Below are positions 51,550 through 56,606 of a DNA stretch of 56,606 nucleotides, one piece after another. How positions within the stretch are numbered: the stretch's first letter is position 1; every line of letters starts with the position of its first letter. The notes beneath the pieces were generated by a model that did not search any database, was not told the DNA's origin, and saw nothing but the letters and a program-made list of their open reading frames with translations. The position numbers were made by a program, and so were the translations under genes. Source of the DNA: Rhodocyclaceae bacterium (GTDB lineage: Bacteria > Pseudomonadota > Gammaproteobacteria > Burkholderiales > Rhodocyclaceae); assembly GCA_020445745.1 (NCBI GenBank), contig JAGRGB010000017.1, forward strand, positions 1 to 56,606. Reading direction: 5' to 3'.

Positions 51550-52932
51550 TCAGGCGTCCGTGTCGCGCCCCCATTCGATGCACTTGCGCTCCAGCGTCTT
51601 GCGGGAGATGCCGAGTCGGCGCGCGGCCTCGGACTTGTTTCCACCGGCGCCGGCGAGCACCCGCAGGGCGTGCCGTCGCTCGAGCTCGGCCAGCGTCAGA
51701 TCGCCATCCGTCGGCTGCTCGACGGGCGCCGCCGGACCGCTGCCGGGATCCGGGAAGCTGCCGAGGATCAGCGAACGCTCGACGTAGTTCTTGAGTTCGC
51801 GCACGTTGCCGGGCCAGCGGTAGGCGGACAGGCGCTGGACCAGGGCATGCGTCAGGGGCAGGGGCGCGACGCCGAGCTGGCTGCACAGGGCAGCCATGAA
51901 ATGCCGGACCAGCGAGGGAATGTCCGCGAGATGCTCGCGCAGCGGCGGCAGGCGCAACTCGACCACGGCCAGGCGGAAATAGAGATCCTGCCGGAACCTG
52001 CCGGCGGCGACCTCGGCCGACAGGTCGCGGTTGGTGGCGGTGATGATGCGTACGTCCACCGGCACCTCCTTCTCGGATCCGATCGGCCGCACCTTGCGCT
52101 CCTCGATCGCGCGCAACAGCTTGGTCTGCATCGGCAGCGGCAGTTCGCTGATCTCGTCGAGGAACAGCGTACCGCCGTGGGCATAGTAGAACAGGCCGTT
52201 GTGCTGCTCGATGGCGCCGGTGAACGCGCCCTTGACGTGTCCGAACAATTCGCTCTCGATCAACTCGGCCGAGATCGCGGCGCAATTGACCGGCACGAAC
52301 GGGCACTGGGCGCGGCGGCTGAGCTGGTGCAGGGCGCGTGCCAGCACCTCCTTGCCGGTACCGGACTCGCCGGCCAGCAACACCGTCGACGGCATCGGCG
52401 CCACCCGCTGGACCAGGGTGCGCAGCTGCTGGACCGGTGCCGACTGCCCGACCAGACCCGGTACCTGGTCGCCCTGGCCGGCCAGGGTACGCCGCAGGAT
52501 GAAGTTCTCGCGGGTTAGCCGCGAGCGTTCGAAACAACGCTTGATCGAGTTCAGCAGCTGATCGAGGCGGAACGGCTTCAGGATGAAATCGGAGGCGCCG
52601 CCGCGCAGCGCATTGATCGCCATTTCCATGTCGGCAAAGGCGGTGATCAGCACGACGTCACCGGCAAAGCCGATGGAACGCAGCTCGTTCAGCCAGTCGA
52701 TGCCCGACATCCCCGGCAGCGCGATATCGAGGATGATCAGGTCGAAATGCACGCGCGACTGCAGGCCGGTCGCGTCCTCGACGCTGGCCACCGCCTCGAC
52801 CAGGCCGCAGCGCTGGCGCAGCGCCCGTTCGAGGAAGCTGCGCATGCCCTCTTCGTCGTCGACGATCAGCACCGAGTAGCCGCGCCAGTTGCCGAGATCC
52901 TCCACCGGCGATGTCGCCCTGTCGTCTTCCAT
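51550..52932 (-). CDS. NtrC-family sigma-54 response regulator
   Basis: About 460 residues. A receiver domain (about 18-135, acceptor Asp69 in [13 protein letters not shown]) is followed by an AAA+ sigma-54-activating domain (about 160-390) with Walker [15 protein letters not shown] for sigma-54 contact and GNVRELKN. A Fis-type helix-turn-helix (about 415-455, [20 protein letters not shown]) ends the protein. Phosphorylated proteins of this type start transcription at sigma-54 promoters. The sensor kinase is not in the window, and its targets are unknown; the T6SS genes are candidates by position only. Start ATG 52932 follows GGAG closely. Confidence 0.85.
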   Translation of the reverse strand: MEDDRATSPVEDLGNWRGYSVLIVDDEEGMRSFLERALRQRCGLVEAVASVEDATGLQSRVHFDLIILDIALPGMSGIDWLNELRSIGFAGDVVLITAFADMEMAINALRGGASDFILKPFRLDQLLNSIKRCFERSRLTRENFILRRTLAGQGDQVPGLVGQSAPVQQLRTLVQRVAPMPSTVLLAGESGTGKEVLARALHQLSRRAQCPFVPVNCAAISAELIESELFGHVKGAFTGAIEQHNGLFYYAHGGTLFLDEISELPLPMQTKLLRAIEERKVRPIGSEKEVPVDVRIITATNRDLSAEVAAGRFRQDLYFRLAVVELRLPPLREHLADIPSLVRHFMAALCSQLGVAPLPLTHALVQRLSAYRWPGNVRELKNYVERSLILGSFPDPGSGPAAPVEQPTDGDLTLAELERRHALRVLAGAGGNKSEAARRLGISRKTLERKCIEWGRDTDA

Positions 52933-52999
52933 CACTCCGCCCGCGCCACTCGATCGGCCGATTTTGCCAGAGCCGATGGCGCTCAATACAATCCGCGCC

Positions 53000-53518
53000 A
53001 TGAAGATCCTTGGAATCGCGGGCTACTCGGGCTCCGGCAAGACGACCCTGATCGAAGCGCTGATCCCGCTGCTGAGCCTGCACGGGCTGGTGGTCTCGGT
53101 GATCAAGCGCGCCCACCACGGTTTCGACGTGGACAAGCCGGGAAAGGATTCCTGGCGGCACCGCGAGGCCGGCGCCCAGGAGGTGATGCTGGCGAGTCCC
53201 GAACGCTGGGTGCTGATGCGCGAACTGCGGCGCGACCCGGAGGAGAATCTCGGCAACCTGGTGTCGCGTCTGTCGCCCTGTGATCTGGTTCTGGTGGAGG
53301 GGTTCAAGGCGGCGCCGATCGCCAAGATCGAGGTCTGGCGTCCGAGCAGCGGCAAGCCGGTCCTGCACCCCGAGATACCGTCGGTGCTCGCGGTCGCGAC
53401 CGACGGCCACTGCGCCACGACGCTGCCGATCCTCGACCTGAACGATGTCGAGGCGATCGCCCGCTTCATCGTCGAGCTGCTCCCCGGGCTGCCGGGGACG
53501 GTCGGGCGCGGCGACTGA
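53000..53518 (+). CDS. mobB: Molybdopterin-guanine dinucleotide biosynthesis protein MobB
   Basis: A 172-residue GTP-binding protein: MKILGIAGYSGSGKTTLIEA with the P-loop at the N-terminus, then VSVIKRAHHGFDVDKPGKDS and DLVLVEGFKAAPIAKIEVWR, all typical of MobB. It assists MobA in attaching GMP to the molybdenum cofactor. No clear ribosome site precedes ATG 53000; an ATG at 52976 is possible. It is divergent from the NtrC-type gene and convergent with dusA, whose stop is adjacent (53518/53519). Confidence 0.9.
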   Translation: MKILGIAGYSGSGKTTLIEALIPLLSLHGLVVSVIKRAHHGFDVDKPGKDSWRHREAGAQEVMLASPERWVLMRELRRDPEENLGNLVSRLSPCDLVLVEGFKAAPIAKIEVWRPSSGKPVLHPEIPSVLAVATDGHCATTLPILDLNDVEAIARFIVELLPGLPGTVGRGD

Positions 53519-54493
53519 TCAGGCCGCCCGCCGGCGGCAGGCCTCGACCTGGTCGGCGGCGCGCAGCACCACGGCAGGATCGTTCGCGCCCAGGACCGCC
53601 GCATCGGACAGGGTGCGCCGCCACAGCCGGGCACCCGGCATGCCCTGGTAGAGACCCAGCAGATGCCGGGTCATGTGCCGGAGCGGCACGCCTTCGCCGA
53701 CCTGGGCCTGCAGGAAGGGCAGGATCGCGTCGACGACATCGCGCCGCTGCGGCAGCGGATGGTCGTCATCGAACAGCCGGCGGTCCGCCTCCGCCAGGAT
53801 CCACGGGTTATGGTAGGCCTCGCGGCCGATCATCACGCCATCGACGTAACCGAGCTGATGCTCGATCGACGCCCAGTCGCCGATGCCTCCGTTGATCATG
53901 ATCTCGAGCTGCGGGAACTCCCGCTTCAGCCGGTACACGTAAGGATATTTCAGCGGCGGTATCTCGCGGTTCTGCTTGGGACTGAGGCCCTTCAGGATCG
54001 CGTTGCGGGCATGCACGATGAACACCTCGCAGCCGCTGCGGCGATGTACCTCGCCGACGAAGTCCCTCAGGAATGCATAGTCCTCGACATGGTCGATGCC
54101 GGTGCGATGCTTGACCGTCACCGGCACCGACACCGCGTCACGCATCGCTTTCAGGCAGTCGGCGACGAGCACCGGTTCGGCCATCAGGCAGGCGCCGAAG
54201 GCGCCCGACTGGACCCGCTCGGAGGGGCAGCCGACGTTCAGGTTGATCTCGCTGTAGCCCCTCGCCTCGCCCAGCCGCGCGCAGCGAGCCAGTTCCCCCG
54301 GATCGCTGCCGCCGAGTTGCAGCGCCAGCGGCAGTTCCGACGGATCGAAGGCCAGAAGGCGCTCGCGGTCACCGTGCAGCAGCGCAGCGGAGGCCACCAT
54401 TTCGGTGGTCAGCCAGGTGTGGCGTGAAATGAGCCGCGCGAAATAGCGATAGAAGCGGTCGGTCCAGTCGAGCATCGGCGCCACCGCGAGACG
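53519..54493 (-). CDS. dusA: tRNA-dihydrouridine synthase A
   Basis: About 324 residues. The sequence VAPMLDWTDRFYRYFARLIS, INLNVGCPSERVQSGAFGAC with the active-site Cys, VTVKHRTGID, FIVHARNAILKGLSPKQNRE and INGGIGDW are diagnostic of DusA, which reduces uridines 20/20a in tRNA using FMN. Family proteins continue RRxxVAPM upstream, and here the frame encodes ARRLAVAPM from further upstream, so the true start may be earlier than GTG 54493 (possibly CTG 54556, right after the ubiK stop). ATG 54484 would cut into the conserved block. Confidence 0.9.
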   Translation of the reverse strand, partial: RLAVAPMLDWTDRFYRYFARLISRHTWLTTEMVASAALLHGDRERLLAFDPSELPLALQLGGSDPGELARCARLGEARGYSEINLNVGCPSERVQSGAFGACLMAEPVLVADCLKAMRDAVSVPVTVKHRTGIDHVEDYAFLRDFVGEVHRRSGCEVFIVHARNAILKGLSPKQNREIPPLKYPYVYRLKREFPQLEIMINGGIGDWASIEHQLGYVDGVMIGREAYHNPWILAEADRRLFDDDHPLPQRRDVVDAILPFLQAQVGEGVPLRHMTRHLLGLYQGMPGARLWRRTLSDAAVLGANDPAVVLRAADQVEACRRRAA

Positions 54494-54543
54494 TCGCGCT
54501 GCGCCCGCCTCGCCGGCGCCGGTCGATCTCTGCGGCCGGATGC

Positions 54544-54804
54544 TCAGTCCGCGCCCTCGTTCGCACCCGGGGCGGCAGCCGCCTCGAGGCTGGCCACGCG
54601 CCTCTCCAGCTCCGCGATCTTTTCCTGCGCCCGCTGCAGCAGGGCGCCCTGCACCTCGAACTCCTCGCGGGTCACCAGATCGAGGCGCGCGAAACCGCTC
54701 GACAGCAGCGCCCGGACGTTCTTCTCCACGTCCCGCGCGGGACTGTTGGCGGCGAGTTCGGCGAGTCGGGAACCGAGTTCATCGAGCAGTCGGGGAACGG
54801 CCAT
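54544..54804 (-). CDS. ubiK: Ubiquinone biosynthesis accessory factor UbiK
   Basis: An 86-residue coiled-coil protein of the UbiK (YqiC) family: RDVEKNVRALLSSGFARLDL and VTREEFEVQGALLQRAQEKI, then IAELERRVASLEA. UbiK helps assemble the ubiquinone-biosynthesis complex with UbiJ. Length is typical. It lies just upstream of dusA on the same strand. Confidence 0.9.
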   Translation of the reverse strand: MAVPRLLDELGSRLAELAANSPARDVEKNVRALLSSGFARLDLVTREEFEVQGALLQRAQEKIAELERRVASLEAAAAPGANEGAD

Positions 54805-54878
54805 CGGGGAGTCTCCTGGGGGTCGGCGCCGGCGATCTTACCACGCACCGGAAGCCGGCGACGCACGCATTCGGTGCA

Positions 54879-54895
54879 TGCACCAAGTCGGTGCA
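54879..54895. promoter_or_regulatory. NtrC-type binding site 1
   Basis: TGCACC, five bases, GGTGCA: a perfect match to the NtrC consensus dyad, about 100 bases upstream of the sigma-54-like promoter of the porin-glnK-amtB genes. An overlapping palindrome GGTGCATGCACC (54873-54884) adds a further half-site. Confidence 0.7.
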
Positions 54896-54910
54896 GAACC
54901 ATGGAGCGTT

Positions 54911-54927
54911 TGCGATGTTGCAGTGCA
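54911..54927. promoter_or_regulatory. NtrC-type binding site 2 (degenerate)
   Basis: TGCGAT, five bases, AGTGCA: a partial match to the same dyad. Its centre is 32 bp from that of site 1, about three helical turns, the spacing expected of paired NtrC dimers. Confidence 0.5.
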
Positions 54928-54989
54928 TTATCCCCCCGCGCGCTTTCGGCAACTCAAGACATCTTTTTGTTTACAAAACAAAAACTCAT

Positions 54990-55005
54990 CTGGCACGAAT
55001 CGTGT
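54990..55005 (+). promoter_or_regulatory. Sigma-54-like promoter of the porin-glnK-amtB cluster
   Basis: CTGGCACGAATCGTGT matches the -24 element (TGGCACG) exactly; at the correct spacing the -12 element reads GT in place of GC, so the match is partial. It stands about 50 bases before the porin start and about 100 bases after two NtrC-like sites, the usual arrangement for nitrogen-controlled genes. Confidence 0.5.
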
Positions 55006-55053
55006 AATGGGGGCCCCACTGACTTTTGTATCTCAATTCTCAAGGAGAGAAAC

Positions 55054-55752
55054 ATGCGCAAGACCCTGCTAGCAGTGTCGGTACTCGCCACGATGCCGTT
55101 GCTGATCACCACCGCCCAGGCAGAGGAATCCCCGATCAGTGCCAACGTCGCGCTGGTTTCGGACTACCAGTACCGCGGCTTTTCGCAGACCAATGAAGAC
55201 ATGGCGCTGCAGGGCGGGTTCGATTACGCCCACGCCAGCGGCTTCTACGTGGGCACCTGGGGTTCCAACGTCTCGTGGCTGTCGGACGGCAGCTCCGACG
55301 TCAGCAGCAGCCTTGAAGTGGACGTCTACGGCGGCTACGCCACCGAGTTCTCCGGAGTCGGCATCGACGTCGGCCTGCTCCAGTACCTCTATCCGGGCCA
55401 CTATCCGGACGGCTTCAACAGCGCGGACACGCTGGAAGGCTACGTCGGCGTTTCCTACGGCCCGGTCACCCTGAAAGTCTCCCATGCCTTCACCGACCTG
55501 TTCGGTGTCGATGATTCCGACGGTTCCCAGTACTACGACCTGTCGGCCTCCCATGACGTCGCCGGCATCTCGGTCAGTGCCCATGTCGGCCGCCAGAAGG
55601 TCGAGGGCGGCGGCTCCTACAACGACTGGAGCGTCGGCGCCAGCACCAGCTTCGTCGGTCTCGATTTCGGCCTGACCTACGTGGATACCGACGTCGACGA
55701 TGCCGATCTGGCCGACGAGCGACTGATCGTCTCGGTCGGCAAGTCCTTCTGA
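55054..55752 (+). CDS. TorF-family putative porin
   Basis: A 232-residue outer-membrane protein: signal peptide (LATMPLLITTAQA), then SANVALVSDYQYRGFSQTNE, the hallmark of this porin-like family, and antiparallel strands to a final Phe. Members often stand just before P-II and ammonium-transporter genes, as here (57 bases before glnK), so it may let ammonium or amines through the outer membrane under nitrogen limitation. A strong AAGGAGAG site precedes ATG 55054. Confidence 0.85.
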   Translation: MRKTLLAVSVLATMPLLITTAQAEESPISANVALVSDYQYRGFSQTNEDMALQGGFDYAHASGFYVGTWGSNVSWLSDGSSDVSSSLEVDVYGGYATEFSGVGIDVGLLQYLYPGHYPDGFNSADTLEGYVGVSYGPVTLKVSHAFTDLFGVDDSDGSQYYDLSASHDVAGISVSAHVGRQKVEGGGSYNDWSVGASTSFVGLDFGLTYVDTDVDDADLADERLIVSVGKSF

Positions 55753-55760
55753 GGCCATGA

Positions 55761-56147
<387 letters not shown>

Positions 56148-56176
56148 GAAAAGCTATTCGAGAAAAGGGGAATCCA

Positions 56177-56606
56177 ATGAAGAAACTCTTACCCATGCTG
56201 CTGGCTGCCGGTGCAGTCGCGCTGCCCGGAATGTCCTGGGCGCAGGAAGCGGCGATCGAGGTCAACAAGGGCGATGTCGCGTGGATGATGACCTCCACGC
56301 TGCTGGTGCTGTTCATGGCCCTGCCCGGCCTGGCTCTGTTCTACGGCGGCCTGGTGCGTTCGAAGAACATGCTGTCGGTGCTGATGCAGGTGATGGTGGT
56401 GTTCTCGCTGATCAGCGTGCTGTGGGCCGTCTACGGCTACAGCCTGGCGTTCGGCGGCGAGGGGACGATCATCGCGGGGCTCGACAAGATGTTCCTGAAG
56501 GGCATCACGATGGACTCGCTGGCCGACACCTTCACCGACAACGTGAAGCTGCCCGAATACCTGTTCATCGCCTTCCAGTGCACCTTTGCCGGCATCACCT
56601 GCGCAC
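56177..56606 (+). CDS. amtB: Ammonium transporter AmtB, cut by window edge
   Basis: The first 143 residues are present. A signal peptide (LLAAGAVALPGMSWAQ), normal for AmtB of Gram-negatives, precedes transmembrane segments with the family sequence WMMTSTLLVLFMALPGLALF, YGGLVRSKNMLSVLMQ and FQCTFAGIT at the edge. AmtB conducts ammonium and is closed by GlnK. AAAAGGGG lies just upstream of ATG 56177. The rest of the gene lies beyond position 56606. Confidence 0.95.
   Translation, partial: MKKLLPMLLAAGAVALPGMSWAQEAAIEVNKGDVAWMMTSTLLVLFMALPGLALFYGGLVRSKNMLSVLMQVMVVFSLISVLWAVYGYSLAFGGEGTIIAGLDKMFLKGITMDSLADTFTDNVKLPEYLFIAFQCTFAGITCA

Overview
The window is about 56.6 kb of GC-rich DNA that reads as the chromosome of a Gram-negative proteobacterium. 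Outer-membrane barrels, lipoproteins, UbiK, a TorF-type porin next to glnK-amtB, MobB and DusA all point that way. The porin-glnK-amtB order, the GC-rich codon use and the T6SS gene set suggest a betaproteobacterium of the Rhodocyclales/Zoogloeaceae kind; this is inference from gene content, because there is no rRNA or marker gene to prove it.

Layout. Positions 1-3.2 kb: the first codons of a tyrosine-recombinase-like gene running off the left edge, a decayed or amber-interrupted hypothetical gene, long non-coding stretches, and a DUF3592-type membrane protein. 3.2-7.5 kb: a minus-strand TPR/ankyrin - MBOAT - SGNH set that looks like a glycan O-acylation module. 7.8-11.1 kb: a MscS channel and a secreted collagen/pectate-lyase-fold/tail-fibre-like protein. 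11.4-14.5 kb: an AmpG-like transporter overlapping a SMUG1-like uracil-DNA glycosylase gene, then an unknown 280-residue coiled-coil protein. 14.5-21.5 kb: a glycosyltransferase with a DUF6165-type partner, divergent from two FkbM methyltransferase genes (one fused to TPR and a glycosyltransferase-like domain), a protein with five tandem 9-residue repeats, an unknown 259-residue protein in the same frame, and a DUF6629-type membrane protein. 21.5-25.1 kb: a two-gene operon of an outer-membrane barrel and a TPR-CHAT (caspase-like) lipoprotein.

25.3-50.2 kb is part of a type VI secretion system. The plus strand carries the signalling arm: tagH (FHA), a PP2C phosphatase, an OmpA-like protein, a heme-binding HAMP membrane sensor and a Ser/Thr kinase. 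After an acetate-transporter/Cache-protein interlude, the minus strand carries tssJ-tssK-tssL-tssM-tagF and a second, membrane-bound Ser/Thr kinase, preceded by vgrG, a small membrane protein, DUF2169-pentapeptide, pentapeptide, DUF3540 and DUF4150 (PAAR-like) genes, an effector-loading cassette with no recognisable toxin. The sheath, tube, baseplate and ClpV genes (tssB, C, D, E, F, G, H, A) are not in the window.

50.7-56.6 kb: a double-receiver regulator convergent with an NtrC-type sigma-54 activator, then mobB, dusA, ubiK and a nitrogen cluster (TorF-like porin, glnK, amtB cut by the right edge). That cluster is preceded by two NtrC-like sites 32 bp apart and a sigma-54-like promoter.

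The most unusual items are the 9-residue repeat protein with its FkbM/glycosyltransferase neighbours and single-stop link to the next frame, the barrel/TPR-CHAT lipoprotein pair beside the T6SS regulators, the heme-HAMP protein next to a kinase with a duplicated unknown C-terminal module, and the adaptor-rich VgrG island without an evident effector.
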